A DNA stretch of 64,000 nt from Hasllibacter sp. MH4015 (GTDB lineage Bacteria; Pseudomonadota; Alphaproteobacteria; Rhodobacterales; Rhodobacteraceae), in NCBI RefSeq assembly GCF_020177575.1, contig NZ_JAHTBK010000001.1, positions 310,001 through 374,000 of the forward strand. The letters run 5' to 3'. Made by a program: the position numbers and the translations under genes. A model generated the notes under the pieces. It was not told where the DNA came from. It was given only the letters and a program-made list of their open reading frames with translations, and ran no database searches. Below, piece by piece: positions 52,389-61,994 of the stretch (position 1 is its first letter; each line of letters opens with the position of its first letter).

Positions 52389-53399
52389 ATGAGCGAACCC
52401 GACCCCACCTTGCGCCCCGACCGATTGCCGGAGGATGACCGCGCGCTGCGCCCGCAATCGCTGGACGATTTCACGGGGCAGGAGGAGGCGCGGGCCAATC
52501 TGCGTGTCTTCATCGAAAGCGCCCGGCGAAGGGGGGAGGCGATGGACCACGTGCTGTTCCACGGGCCGCCCGGCCTGGGCAAGACGACGCTGGCGCAGAT
52601 CATGGCGAAGGAGCTTGGCGTCGGCTTCCGCATGACCTCCGGCCCGGTCCTGGCCAAGGCGGGTGATCTGGCGGCGATCCTGACCAACCTGGAGGCGCAG
52701 GATGTCCTGTTCATCGACGAGATCCACCGCCTGAACCCGGCGGTTGAGGAAGTGCTCTACCCGGCGTTGGAGGATTTCGAGCTGGACCTCGTAATCGGCG
52801 AAGGCCCTGCCGCGCGGACGGTGCGGATCGAGTTGCAGCCCTTCACGCTGGTCGGTGCCACCACGCGGCTTGGGTTGCTGACCACGCCGCTGCGCGACCG
52901 GTTCGGCATTCCGACGCGGCTGAATTTCTACACGATCGAGGAACTGGATCAGATCGTCGCGCGCGGCGCGCGGCTGGCGCGGATCGAGGCCGATCCGGCG
53001 GGCACGGCGGAGATCGCCAAGCGCGCGCGCGGCACCCCGCGTATCGCGGGGCGGCTGCTCAGGCGCGTCATTGATTTTGCTGTCGTTGAGGGGGACGGAC
53101 GCCTGACGCAGGCCATCGCCGACAGCGCGTTGACGCGGCTGGGGGTGGACGCGCTTGGACTTGACGGGGCGGACCGGCGCTACCTGACATTGATTGCGGA
53201 GAATTATCACGGCGGCCCGGTGGGGATCGAGACCATCGCTGCCGCCCTGGCCGAGCCGAGGGATGCTCTGGAAGAGGTGATAGAGCCCTTCTTGTTGCAA
53301 CAGGGTTTGATCGCGCGCACGCCAAGGGGACGGATGCTGGCCCATAAGGGGTGGAGCCATCTGGGCCTCGACGCGCCGCGTGCCGACGGGTTCATCTGA
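52389..53399 (+). CDS. ruvB: Holliday junction branch migration ATPase RuvB
   Basis: 336 aa. Walker [13 protein letters not shown] (about 58-69), Walker [13 protein letters not shown] (about 107-118), sensor [19 protein letters not shown] with arginine finger, and the winged-helix C-terminal domain ([16 protein letters not shown]). 60 bp after ruvA, same operon. Confidence 0.97.
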   Translation: MSEPDPTLRPDRLPEDDRALRPQSLDDFTGQEEARANLRVFIESARRRGEAMDHVLFHGPPGLGKTTLAQIMAKELGVGFRMTSGPVLAKAGDLAAILTNLEAQDVLFIDEIHRLNPAVEEVLYPALEDFELDLVIGEGPAARTVRIELQPFTLVGATTRLGLLTTPLRDRFGIPTRLNFYTIEELDQIVARGARLARIEADPAGTAEIAKRARGTPRIAGRLLRRVIDFAVVEGDGRLTQAIADSALTRLGVDALGLDGADRRYLTLIAENYHGGPVGIETIAAALAEPRDALEEVIEPFLLQQGLIARTPRGRMLAHKGWSHLGLDAPRADGFI

Positions 53400-53457
53400 G
53401 CCGGTTTTCCGTCCATAGTGATCCGCAACCGGACACAGACCCACGAGGGAGGCCCGA

Positions 53458-54285
53458 TTGACCCGCTTTCTGCCCCTGATCCTTGCCAGTTTCCTTGTGC
53501 CCGCTACGGGCAATGCGGAGGTGGAGTTCCTGTATGCCGAGGTCTTTGAGACACGCTATGGCGATATCCGCGTGGGCGGCGAGCAGTTTCAACAGACCCT
53601 GTGGCACGACAGGACGCAGCTGCCCCTGCCTGAGGATGCGCGGTGGTGGGTGCAATGGGCCGAGCAGGGGGAGGGTGCCTATGATTGGGTGCTCGCCAGC
53701 CACCACCACGGCGGCAATTCCTGTGGTGGCGGCTTCTACATCTTGAGGCTTGACGAAAGCGGCGTGGCGCAGAGCCGTGAAATCTCGGATTGCGACGGAC
53801 TGCTTCTGGATATTCGCACGGGCGCGGGATGGATCGAGATCGACCGCACCGATCTGGACATTGAAGTGCCGCTGGTCACCGTCAGGTGGAACGGCACCGA
53901 TTACTCCGAAACCCACCATTTCGACCCGATCGCCCCGCCCGCGGGGGCCGGGGCGGATGTGACGCGGTGGGTCGGCGACAGCGGCTATTCCATCTTGCAA
54001 GACGCGGGCGAGCGGGCGCGTTTCGGCGCAGAGATGGAGATCTGGGACATGCAGGATCTTGCCACCCGCCTCAGCGTCGGCACGGGGGTGGAGCAGGCGG
54101 GCGATTGGATTTTCGCGACAGGCTGCCAACCCCATGCCTGCGGTCTTGAGATGGGGGCGATTGGCGTGCGGGTGAGTGACGGCGCTGTGGCGGCGATCAT
54201 TCGGTCATCCGACCAAACGGACCGGGTGTTCGGGCTTGGCGATGATCCCGCGTTCCGCGCGCTGGTGGCCGAGGGGCTGGAATGA
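53458..54285 (+). CDS. Secreted protein of unknown function
   Basis: 275 aa starting at a TTG (53458) with GAGGGAGG just upstream. Signal peptide (MTRFLPLILASFLVPATGNA), then a beta-rich domain with a conserved-looking HHHGGNSCGGGFYILRLDESG (about 81-101) and a second Cys pair near ATGCQPHACGLEMGA. Probably periplasmic with two disulfides. No family recognised. Its stop overlaps the next gene by ATGA. Confidence 0.65.
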   Translation: MTRFLPLILASFLVPATGNAEVEFLYAEVFETRYGDIRVGGEQFQQTLWHDRTQLPLPEDARWWVQWAEQGEGAYDWVLASHHHGGNSCGGGFYILRLDESGVAQSREISDCDGLLLDIRTGAGWIEIDRTDLDIEVPLVTVRWNGTDYSETHHFDPIAPPAGAGADVTRWVGDSGYSILQDAGERARFGAEMEIWDMQDLATRLSVGTGVEQAGDWIFATGCQPHACGLEMGAIGVRVSDGAVAAIIRSSDQTDRVFGLGDDPAFRALVAEGLE

Positions 54286-54917
54286 TCGACGCAAAGGCGG
54301 TGGAGGCGCTCTTCACCCGCGCCGACGGCAGCTTCTTGTTCGCGCGGTGGGGGCGACCGATCGTGCCCGTCGTTTTCGGCGTGCAGGATGCCACGATGAG
54401 CATCTTGAAAGGCGCAATCGAGGCGGTCGTGGCGCTTGCCGATCACAAGATGGCGGAGACCGATCCGGAATTGGGCGCGAACCTGATGATCTTCTTCCTG
54501 CGCGATTGGGCGGAGTTGACGCAGACGCCGAACCTCGACCGGTTGATTCCTGACCTGGCCGAGACGGTCGCGCGGCTACAGGACGCCGAGGCCAACCAGT
54601 ATCGCTCCTTCCGGTTCGATGCGGACGGGGGCATCAAGGCCGCGTTCGTCTTCGTGCGCATGGACGACGCGATGGCAGAGGCCCCGGCCGAGACGATTGC
54701 CCTGAGCCAGGTGGTGCAGACGATCCTGTTGTGGTCGGACAAAGCGTTTCTGGGCAGCTCTCCGCTGGCGGTGTTGGAGAACGGCGCGGCGGTGCTGAAG
54801 CCCGAGATCGCCGATGTGATCCGGGCGGCCTACGATCCGGTTTTGCCGGTTGCGGCGAAAGATGCGTCCATGGCGCTGCGGTTGAGCGCGCGGATGGCGG
54901 CGGGGCAGGGGCATTAA
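54282..54917 (+). CDS. Conserved hypothetical protein
   Basis: 211 aa, ATGA overlap with the upstream secreted protein. Soluble, acidic, mixed alpha/beta: FLFARWGRPIVPVVFGVQDATMSILKGAIEAVV, MIFFLRDWAELTQTPNLDRLIPDLAE, AFVFVRMDD. No signal peptide and no motif that I can assign. A long inverted repeat begins 10 bp after its stop. Confidence 0.65.
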   Translation: MIDAKAVEALFTRADGSFLFARWGRPIVPVVFGVQDATMSILKGAIEAVVALADHKMAETDPELGANLMIFFLRDWAELTQTPNLDRLIPDLAETVARLQDAEANQYRSFRFDADGGIKAAFVFVRMDDAMAEAPAETIALSQVVQTILLWSDKAFLGSSPLAVLENGAAVLKPEIADVIRAAYDPVLPVAAKDASMALRLSARMAAGQGH

Positions 54918-54926
54918 GTGCAGAGA

Positions 54927-55063
54927 CCCGCATCGACGGGCCTGGGTGCGGCGATGCCACGGTCCTTCTTCGCGATTTATGGACGCAAAAAAGCGCGCTT
55001 CCCCGCTTCGGAGTGTCAAGATCGGCCAAATCGCCGGGCCCTGGGCAGGCCCGTCGATGCGGG
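54927..55063. repeat. Perfect 18-bp inverted repeats bounding a 101-bp segment
   Basis: Left arm CCCGCATCGACGGGCCTG (54927-54944) and its exact reverse complement at 55046-55063. The centre has a run of A6 and the short palindrome AAGCGCGCTT. It lies 10 bp after the upstream stop and 83 bp before ybgC. It could be a small MITE-like element, a long stem structure or a non-coding RNA; no target-site duplication is evident. The rest of the 228-bp gap shows nothing else. Confidence 0.75.
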
Positions 55064-55145
55064 GCGGCTTTGCCGCTGTTAACCCGCTTTGTGCATTCCC
55101 AGAGGTACCTTGACGCCCGTGGCCCTATCCCCGACCAAAGGCACC

Positions 55146-55556
55146 ATGATCCATCACTGGCCCCTGCGCGTATATTACGAGGACGTCGACCTGGCGGCGA
55201 TAGTCTACTACGCAAATTACCTCAAATACCTGGAGCGTGGACGTTCCGAGATGGTGCGCGCCGCGGGCATTAGCCAGTTGGACATGAAGGCGGCGGGTCT
55301 GGTCTTTGCCGTGCGCCGGGTAGAGGCCGATTACCTCAAGCCCGCCCGTTACGACGACGAATTGATCGTCGAGACCCGCGTTGACCGCTTGAAGGGGGCC
55401 AGCTTCGACATGCCGCAACGCATCTTGCGGGGCGACGAAGTGCTGATGGATGCGCGGATCAGGGTTGTCGTCCTCAACTCACAAGGCCGTGCGGCGCGGC
55501 TTCCGGCGGATATTCGCGCAAAAGTCACAGCGATCACGGCAAGTGACAGCCCGTGA
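55146..55556 (+). CDS. ybgC: Tol-Pal-associated acyl-CoA thioesterase YbgC
   Basis: 136 aa from the ATG at 55146. Hot-dog fold with the 4-HBT active-site segment YYEDVDLAAIVYYANYLKYLERGR (catalytic Asp about 15). First gene of the tol cluster, as in most proteobacteria. Hydrolyses short- or long-chain acyl-CoA/ACP; its tie to Tol function is unclear. Confidence 0.93.
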   Translation: MIHHWPLRVYYEDVDLAAIVYYANYLKYLERGRSEMVRAAGISQLDMKAAGLVFAVRRVEADYLKPARYDDELIVETRVDRLKGASFDMPQRILRGDEVLMDARIRVVVLNSQGRAARLPADIRAKVTAITASDSP

Positions 55557-55678
55557 CAGAGAAGTGTTCGCTTTAACCCTTTTAAGCTGATAAACTCTCA
55601 CTCAAATGAGGCGCATCATAAACCGCGCACGTTCGTAGAAATACGGTTTGAGGCCGGGTAGAGGACAGCAAAAGACAC

Positions 55679-56371
55679 ATGGAAACCGAGACGCTCGCTC
55701 TGGCGCAGGAGGCGGACTTTACCCTCGTTGCGCTGTTCTTTCGTGCAAGCCTGATCGTTCAATTGGTGATGATCGCGCTGATCGTCGCCTCGATCTGGGT
55801 TTGGGCAATCGCCTTCACGAAATTCACCATGTTCCGCCGTGCGCGGACCAATGCGGCCGCCTTCGACGCGGCCTTCTGGTCCGGGGAGCCGCTGGATGAA
55901 TTATACGACCAGGTGGCCAACGCGCCCAGTTCCGCGTCCGAGCGGGTGTTCGTGGCGGGCATGACCGAGTGGCGGCGCAGCCTGCGTGATGACGGGGCGC
56001 TGATCCCCGGCGTGCAGCAGCGTGTGGACCGGTCGATGGACGTGGCGATTGCGCGCGAGAGCTCCCGCCTGACCAACGGGTTGAATTTCCTTGCGACGAC
56101 GGGCGCGACGGCGCCGTTCGTGGGTCTTTTCGGCACGGTCTGGGGCATCATGCGGTCGTTCCAGGAGATCGCGATTTCCGGCCAGACCTCGCTTGCCGTT
56201 GTGGCACCGGGTATCGCGGAGGCGCTTCTGGCCACGGGCCTTGGCCTTCTGGCGGCCATCCCGGCAGTGATTCTCTACAACAAGCTCAGCAGCGATGCTG
56301 ACGAGGTTGTCGGCACGTTCGAGAGCTTTGCCGACGAATTCTCCACCCTTCTCAGCCGGCAGTTGGACTGA
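55679..56371 (+). CDS. tolQ: Tol-Pal system proton channel protein TolQ
   Basis: 230 aa. Three membrane helices: VQLVMIALIVASIWVWAIAF near 22-45, LATTGATAPFVGLFGTVWGIM (about 135-155) and VAPGIAEALLATGLGLLAAIPAVILYN (about 175-201). The ExbB/TolQ motif is intact. With TolR it uses the proton gradient to energise TolA. Stop overlaps tolR by one base. Confidence 0.96.
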   Translation: METETLALAQEADFTLVALFFRASLIVQLVMIALIVASIWVWAIAFTKFTMFRRARTNAAAFDAAFWSGEPLDELYDQVANAPSSASERVFVAGMTEWRRSLRDDGALIPGVQQRVDRSMDVAIARESSRLTNGLNFLATTGATAPFVGLFGTVWGIMRSFQEIAISGQTSLAVVAPGIAEALLATGLGLLAAIPAVILYNKLSSDADEVVGTFESFADEFSTLLSRQLD

Positions 56372-56847
56372 TGGGGGCCGCGGTCGCACAAGGGGGCGGC
56401 AATCGCCGTCGCAGGGGCAGGGGCCGGCGCGGTGGCGCGAAGCCGATTTCCGAGATCAACGTCACGCCTTTTGTGGACGTGATGCTGTGCCTTCTCATCA
56501 TCTTCATGGTGGCCGCACCGCTGATGACCGTGGGCGTGCCGATTGACCTGCCCGATACCTCTGCCGAGGCGCTGCCGAGTGAGGAAGAGGAGCCGCTGAC
56601 CGTCACGCTGGCCGCCGATGGCCGCGTCATGTTGCAGACCACGGAAGTGGCCCGCGCGGAGATCATCCCCCGCCTGCAAGCCATCGCTGCCGAACGCGAC
56701 AGCCCGCGCATCTTCGTGCGCGCCGATGGCGGCATTCCCTATGCCCAGGTGATGGAAGTCATGGGCGCGCTGAATGCGGCGGGGTTCCGGGAAATCGGGT
56801 TGGTGACGGATGCGGGTGGTCCGCGCCTGGATGGGGCGGGGGAGTGA
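56371..56847 (+). CDS. tolR: Tol-Pal system protein TolR
   Basis: 158 aa. Basic N-terminus (GGGNRRRRGRGRRGGAK), membrane helix with the protonatable Asp (INVTPFVDVMLCLLIIFMVAAPLM, Asp about 35) and a periplasmic ExbD-like domain ending near GFREIGLVTD. Part of the TolQR motor. Confidence 0.95.
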   Translation: MGAAVAQGGGNRRRRGRGRRGGAKPISEINVTPFVDVMLCLLIIFMVAAPLMTVGVPIDLPDTSAEALPSEEEEPLTVTLAADGRVMLQTTEVARAEIIPRLQAIAAERDSPRIFVRADGGIPYAQVMEVMGALNAAGFREIGLVTDAGGPRLDGAGE

Positions 56848-56854
56848 TCTGTCC

Positions 56855-58006
56855 ATGCGCCGGTCTCTCTATGCCTCCTCAGCGATCCATGTGGGCCTTC
56901 TGGCCTGGGTGGCGTTTGGCGGGCTTTTGTTCGACCGGTCGCCGGAGGTGGAGTTCGAGGTTACAGGCGTGACCCTGATGTCGGTGCAGGATTTCGAGGC
57001 GCTGACCAGTTCCACCGGAACGGCGGAGCCCGCGGTTGTGGAACAGCCGGTCGCCCCGGACTTGCCGCAGATCACCGACGCGCCCGAAGCTCCGGCGGCA
57101 GAGACACCGCCGCCCGCCACCGAGCAGCCGGTGGAAACCGCGGCCCCGCCACCCGAAAGCGATCCGGTGCCCGTCGATCCGGTGCCCGATACGGTGGTGA
57201 CGGATGATGTGGCCACCCTGGCCCCGCCGCCCGGCGCGCCCGATGCGGACGTCTCCGTGACGCCCACGCCGGAGGCCGCCCCGCGCGTGGCCCCCGTGGC
57301 CGCGCCGCTGCCGGAGCCGGACGTGGAAATCGCGCCCGACGTACTCGAGCAGCCGTCCGACCCGGAAATTTCCGAAGAGACCCCGGTTGAGGACACGCCG
57401 GAGACCGCCCCCGAAGAGGCGACCACGGAGATCGTGACAGAGGCGGAAGAGCCCGCCGCGGCCCCCTTGGGCCCGACCGCTTCCGTGCGCCCCACGCCGC
57501 GCCCCGCGCGCCCCGCCCCGGTCGAGGAGCCGGTGGAACAGGCAGAGGTGGAAACCCCGGTGGAGCCCGCCACAGAGGCCCCGGCAGAGGAAGATCCGTT
57601 GGCCGCCGCCATTGCCGGCGCGGTTGCCGAAGCCGTGGAGGCCCCCGTGGCCGAGACGCCCGCGCCCGCCGCCCCCTCCGGCCCGCCGTTGAGCCAAGGG
57701 GTGCAGGACGGGTTCCGCGTGGCCGTCGGCAATTGCTGGAATGTCGGCACGACCTCCTCCGACGCGCTGCGCACGACGGTGGTGGTGGCCTTCGATATGG
57801 AGCGGGACGGCCGCCCGATCGTCGGCACGATGCGGCTTCTGGAATATGATGGCCCGTCCCAGGCGGCGGCGGACGTGATGTACGAGGCCGCACGCCGCGC
57901 GATCATCCGCTGTACCGGGGACGGTTATGACCTGCCCGAGGAAAGCTATGGCCGCTGGCAACAGGTGGAACTCGTGTTCAACCCCGAAGGGATGCGGATG
58001 CGATGA
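56855..58006 (+). CDS. tolA: TolA-like protein with membrane anchor
   Basis: 383 aa from the ATG at 56855. N-terminal membrane helix (SSAIHVGLLAWVAFGGLLF, about 7-25) with the SxxxH motif used to contact TolQR, a long Pro/Glu/Ala-rich linker (about 60-275) and a C-terminal TolA-C domain (about 285-383) with CWNV at Cys294 and a second Cys at 353, a likely disulfide. Bridges the inner membrane to TolB/Pal at the outer membrane. Its stop overlaps the next gene (ATGA). Confidence 0.88.
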   Translation: MRRSLYASSAIHVGLLAWVAFGGLLFDRSPEVEFEVTGVTLMSVQDFEALTSSTGTAEPAVVEQPVAPDLPQITDAPEAPAAETPPPATEQPVETAAPPPESDPVPVDPVPDTVVTDDVATLAPPPGAPDADVSVTPTPEAAPRVAPVAAPLPEPDVEIAPDVLEQPSDPEISEETPVEDTPETAPEEATTEIVTEAEEPAAAPLGPTASVRPTPRPARPAPVEEPVEQAEVETPVEPATEAPAEEDPLAAAIAGAVAEAVEAPVAETPAPAAPSGPPLSQGVQDGFRVAVGNCWNVGTTSSDALRTTVVVAFDMERDGRPIVGTMRLLEYDGPSQAAADVMYEAARRAIIRCTGDGYDLPEESYGRWQQVELVFNPEGMRMR

Positions 58007-59526
58007 TCGTGCGCTTTGCCCTTCTTCTGTGCATCTTCGCAGCACCCGCCGCGGCCCAGACCGCCGTTGGGGACCGCCCCGGCCGTTGGATCACGGTGCC
58101 AAGGGTCGTCCCGGAATTCGTGGAACCTGCGCCAGCGGCGACGGCGGCGGCGGACGCGACGGAGGCCGGCAACGCCACCGCGCAGCCGGAGCGGTTGTCG
58201 GTGATCCCGTCACGCGAGGCACCGCAAGCCGCCCTGCCGGAGACGCGCCCGGTGCCCCGGCCCCGCGTGGCGGTGATCGAAGTGCCGCCCGATGTGGCGC
58301 TTGAGCTTGCCGCCCCAACGGACATCGCGGTGGAGCCGTCGACCCCTGTGGACGACCCGGTGATCGCCACAATTCTGGCCCCTCCACCCGATGCCGCCCG
58401 CCCGGATCCGCGCCCGGAATGGGTGGAAATTGCTGCCTTGGCGGAGGCGCTGGCCGCGCAACTGGCGCAGGAGGCCCGCGACATCACGTCAAGCACGCCC
58501 GCGCCGGTCGCGGCACAGGTCGTCCCCTCGGGTCTAGAGGCGCTGCGCCCCGTCGCGACGATGCCGGCCATCCCGGTTTTGGCAAGGATCGAACCGGTCG
58601 AACCCGAGCCCGCGCCCGAGCCCGCGATTGCGGCGGCACCCCAAACGCCGCTGCCGCCGGCACCGGCGCCGCAACCGCTCAGCCCCCGAACGCCATTCGC
58701 GCGCAGTGCCGCGCCGAGCATCCCGCAAGTCGCAACGCCTGCCGGTCTTTCGGCGGTCCTGTTGCCGAATATCAGCGACCGGATCGGCGCGATGGCGCGG
58801 CCCGTTGCGGTTGCGATGCCCCGGGTCGATCCCGGCCCGGTCCTGTCACGCCCGCGCCCGCAGGGGCCTGACGTGATGGAGCGCGCATCCGCACCCGTCA
58901 TTGGCGCGACCGTGCGTCTGTCTGCCGTCCTCCTTCCTGGCCCGTCCGACCGCCCGGTGACTGTGCCGCGCCTGGCCCGCGCGGCGGCACCCGCCCTTGA
59001 TCCCTTCCCGCTTTCCGCATTGCCGCCTTCTGCCTTTCCCGAGGGGCCGGAGGCGCTGGACCGGATGCCGATGCCGACACCCCCGCGCGGGGAACCGATG
59101 GCGAGCGTGCTCGTCACGCCGGAACGCGCCGCGCCCGGTCGTGTGCCGCTGTTCGATGCTCCGGCGCAGCCGGGATATGACGCGCCGCCCGATGACCCGG
59201 ACCAAGGTGTTGAATTGCCCGCGCCGGACCCGTTGGCCCTGTCGCGCATGGTCGATGACGCCTTGATCTGCTGGGGGCACGCCGACCTTTCGCCCGAGGC
59301 CGGGTGGGCGGTGCTGGCGGTTGACGTTGCGTTGGATGAAACAAATATGCCGTCTGCGGCGTCTATTCGGTTACGGGGGTTCGGTCGCGTGATGTCGGGC
59401 GCGGCTGAGGAAGCCTATCGCGCCGCCCATGCGGCCCTAATCGGCTGCGCGGCGGCCACGGGGGCGGAGCCTGTGACACGCGCGGCGACGCTTGTTTTTG
59501 ACCGTTACGGAGTGCAGGTGCGATGA
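58003..59526 (+). CDS. Soluble periplasmic protein with TolA-C-like C-terminal domain (extra copy 1)
   Basis: 507 aa. Signal peptide (MIVRFALLLCIFAAPAAAQ) rather than a membrane anchor, a very long Pro/Ala-rich linker (about 30-410), and a C-terminal domain with CWGHADLSPEAG (Cys423) and ALIGCAAATG (Cys482). The 59-residue Cys spacing is the same as in the TolA of the preceding gene, and the AAEEAYRAAHAALIGC helix corresponds to AADVMYEAARRAIIRC there. It is inferred to be a TolA-C paralogue released into the periplasm. ATGA overlaps with both neighbours. Confidence 0.75.
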   Translation: MIVRFALLLCIFAAPAAAQTAVGDRPGRWITVPRVVPEFVEPAPAATAAADATEAGNATAQPERLSVIPSREAPQAALPETRPVPRPRVAVIEVPPDVALELAAPTDIAVEPSTPVDDPVIATILAPPPDAARPDPRPEWVEIAALAEALAAQLAQEARDITSSTPAPVAAQVVPSGLEALRPVATMPAIPVLARIEPVEPEPAPEPAIAAAPQTPLPPAPAPQPLSPRTPFARSAAPSIPQVATPAGLSAVLLPNISDRIGAMARPVAVAMPRVDPGPVLSRPRPQGPDVMERASAPVIGATVRLSAVLLPGPSDRPVTVPRLARAAAPALDPFPLSALPPSAFPEGPEALDRMPMPTPPRGEPMASVLVTPERAAPGRVPLFDAPAQPGYDAPPDDPDQGVELPAPDPLALSRMVDDALICWGHADLSPEAGWAVLAVDVALDETNMPSAASIRLRGFGRVMSGAAEEAYRAAHAALIGCAAATGAEPVTRAATLVFDRYGVQVR

Positions 59527-60017
59527 TCCGCTTTGCCTTGATCCTTATGGCTTGCGTGACCGGTGTGCCGGCGATGGCGCAAACCGTAGTTCCGGTCCCG
59601 CGCCCGACACCGGAAGAGCGCGCGGAGACCGCAGCCGCCGCAGCCGCCCGCGCGGAGACCGCCTCACAAGCCGTCCTTGCCGAAGCGACGCGCCCCCTCA
59701 CGGATGCCGAGCAGCAGGCCTTCAGCCAGCAGATCCGCACATGCTGGAACGTGGCGGAGGCCGAACCGGTCCGCGTCACCGTTCAGTTCGAGATGGATGA
59801 CAATGCCCATCCGATCCCGCATTCCTTCGCCCTGATTTCCGCCGATGAGGCGGCGCGGGAAACGGCCGATCTGGCCTTTGCCGCCGCACGCCGCGCCGTC
59901 TTGCGCTGCGCCGGAGAGACGGGATACGACCTGCCATCCGTGGCCATGCCCTATTGGCAGCGCGTGCAGATTACCTTTGATCCCACCGACATTGCGGTGG
60001 ATGGGGAGACGAATTGA
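59523..60017 (+). CDS. Soluble periplasmic protein with TolA-C-like domain (extra copy 2)
   Basis: 164 aa. Signal peptide ([20 protein letters not shown]), very similar to that of the gene before it, a short Ala/Glu linker, and a C-terminal domain with [21 protein letters not shown] (Cys74) and [20 protein letters not shown] (Cys129), ending [11 protein letters not shown]. The helix and Cys pattern match the TolA-C domain of the gene at 56855 closely. ATGA overlap upstream; tolB starts 49 bp later. Confidence 0.78.
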   Translation: MIRFALILMACVTGVPAMAQTVVPVPRPTPEERAETAAAAAARAETASQAVLAEATRPLTDAEQQAFSQQIRTCWNVAEAEPVRVTVQFEMDDNAHPIPHSFALISADEAARETADLAFAAARRAVLRCAGETGYDLPSVAMPYWQRVQITFDPTDIAVDGETN

Positions 60018-60066
60018 TATGCGACCCGAGCGCAAAATCCTTCAGTTGAGACACGAGGTGGTCCCG

Positions 60067-61407
60067 ATGCTGACACGCCGATGCTTTATGAAAAGGACGT
60101 CCATGCTGGCCGCGTCCACGGCCTTGCCCGGCCTCGCGCTGGCCCAGGACGGACCCTTGCGCCTTGAGATCACCGAAGGTGTGATCGAACCGCTGCCATT
60201 TGCCCTTCCGACCTTCATCGCGGAGAGCACCGGGGCAAGCGACGTGGCCGCCGATATCAGCCGCGTCATCACCGCCGATTTGCGCGGTTCCGGCCTGTTC
60301 CGGCCTATCCCGGCAGAGGCCCATATCGCGCAGGTCACAAGCTTCAATGCGCCGGTCAGCTATCCCGATTGGCAGGCGATCAACGCTCAGGCCCTGATCA
60401 CGGGCGCGGTGGAGCAGCGCAGCGATGGTCAGCTTGTCGTCCGTTTCCGTCTGTTCGACGTGTTCAGCCAGGCCCCGTTGGGCGAGGGGTTGCAATTCGT
60501 GGGCCCCGCCGACAGCTGGCGCCGCATGGCCCACACGGTGGCCGATCAGGTCTATTCCCGGATCACCGGCGAGACGGGGTATTTCGACACCCGCGTCGCC
60601 TTCATCGCCGAAGAAGGGCCGAAGAATGCCCGTCTCAAGCGGTTGGCGATCATGGATTACGACGGCGCGAACGTGCAGTACCTGACCGATTCCCGCGCGT
60701 TGGTCCTGGCCCCGCGGTTCAGCCCGAGCGGGGATCAGATCCTTTATACAAGCTACGAATCCGGCTTCCCGCAGGTCTACCTGATGGATGTGGCCACGGT
60801 GCAGCGCCGCCCGCTGGAGGCGATCCCCGGCGGCAACATGACCTTCTCGCCACGCTTCTCCCCCACCGGTCAGACGGTGGTGTTCAGCCTGGAGGAAGGC
60901 GGGAACACGGACATCTATGCCCTTGATCTGGCCAGCGGGACGCGCACGCGCCTGACCCAGGCCCCGTCGATCGAAACCGCGCCGTCCTTCAGCCCCGAAG
61001 GCGATCAGATCGTCTTCGAGAGTGACCGGTCGGGCGATCAGCAGATCTACATCATGCCCGCATCGGGTGGGGAGGCGCGGCGGATCAGTGCCGGGTCGGG
61101 CCGCTACGGCACCCCGGTCTGGAGCCCGCGCGGCGACTACATCGCGTTCACCAAGCAAGAAAACGGGCGCTTCCATATCGGTGTGATGCGCACCGACGGC
61201 TCGGAAGAGCGGCTTCTGACCTCCTCATTCCTGGATGAGGGGCCGACCTGGGCCCCCAATGGCCGGGTCATCATGTTTACCCGCGAGACGCCGGGCGACG
61301 ATGGCGCGCCCGCGGTCTACTCCGTCGACATATCGGGCCGGAACCTGCAACGGGTGGCGACACCCGGCATGGCATCGGACCCGGCATGGTCCCCGCTTCA
61401 AGGGTAG
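60067..61407 (+). CDS. tolB: Tol-Pal system beta-propeller protein TolB
   Basis: 446 aa from the ATG at 60067 (an ATG at 60019 would add 16 residues). The start [17 protein letters not shown] carries a twin-arginine-like motif (T-R-R-x-F-M-K) followed by a hydrophobic stretch and AQ cleavage. N-terminal alpha/beta domain (about 28-150), then a six-bladed WD-like propeller with repeated FSPxGDxIxFxS strands ([48 protein letters not shown]). Contacts Pal and TolA. Confidence 0.95.
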   Translation: MLTRRCFMKRTSMLAASTALPGLALAQDGPLRLEITEGVIEPLPFALPTFIAESTGASDVAADISRVITADLRGSGLFRPIPAEAHIAQVTSFNAPVSYPDWQAINAQALITGAVEQRSDGQLVVRFRLFDVFSQAPLGEGLQFVGPADSWRRMAHTVADQVYSRITGETGYFDTRVAFIAEEGPKNARLKRLAIMDYDGANVQYLTDSRALVLAPRFSPSGDQILYTSYESGFPQVYLMDVATVQRRPLEAIPGGNMTFSPRFSPTGQTVVFSLEEGGNTDIYALDLASGTRTRLTQAPSIETAPSFSPEGDQIVFESDRSGDQQIYIMPASGGEARRISAGSGRYGTPVWSPRGDYIAFTKQENGRFHIGVMRTDGSEERLLTSSFLDEGPTWAPNGRVIMFTRETPGDDGAPAVYSVDISGRNLQRVATPGMASDPAWSPLQG

Positions 61408-61468
61408 TTGGCGTGATCGCCCCTCCCATGGTAGTACTCAGTAAAACAAGATCCGAGGATCCGAGCTT

Positions 61469-61993
61469 ATGACATTTTCCTTCCTTCGCCCCGTCCACGC
61501 GGCGCTTCTGATCGGCACATTGGCGCTGGCCGCCTGTTCCCAAGGGGGCCTGAATGGCGGTGACAGTGCCGCCGGAGTGGCCGGTGGTGCGACAGCCGGT
61601 GGGGCCGGCGGCGTGGGCGATCCGTCCAGCCCCGTCTACTTCAACGAGGTCGTGGGCGACCGCGTGCTGTTCGCCGTGGACCAATCCACCCTGTCGCCGG
61701 AGGCGCAGCGAATCCTTGCCGGGCAAGCGCAATGGCTGCTGTCCAACCCCGAATTCACCGCCCTGATCGAAGGCCACGCCGATGAACAGGGGACACGGGA
61801 ATACAACCTTGCCCTTGGCGCACGCCGTGCGGCGTCCGTGCGGGAATACCTGGTCAGTCAGGGAGTTCCGGATGCACGCCTGCGCACGATCTCCTACGGG
61901 AAGGAACGCCCGATCCAGATCTGCTCGGACGAGGCGTGCTATTCCCAGAACCGCCGCGCCGTGACCGTGATCTCCGCCGGATTGGGTGCCTGA
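61469..61993 (+). CDS. pal: Peptidoglycan-associated lipoprotein Pal
   Basis: 174 aa. Lipoprotein signal with lipobox LAAC (Cys23), a Gly-rich linker (GGDSAAGVAGGATAGGAGG) and an OmpA-type peptidoglycan-binding domain (VLFAVDQSTLSPEAQRIL...IEGHADEQGTREYNLALGARRAASVREYL). Anchors outer membrane to peptidoglycan and binds TolB. Confidence 0.96.
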   Translation: MTFSFLRPVHAALLIGTLALAACSQGGLNGGDSAAGVAGGATAGGAGGVGDPSSPVYFNEVVGDRVLFAVDQSTLSPEAQRILAGQAQWLLSNPEFTALIEGHADEQGTREYNLALGARRAASVREYLVSQGVPDARLRTISYGKERPIQICSDEACYSQNRRAVTVISAGLGA

Positions 61994-61994
61994 C

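Noticed and set aside
54927-55063. 6S or SRP RNA identity for the inverted-repeat element
   Set aside because: I cannot find the conserved SRP loop or the 6S central bubble; only the long arms are evident.
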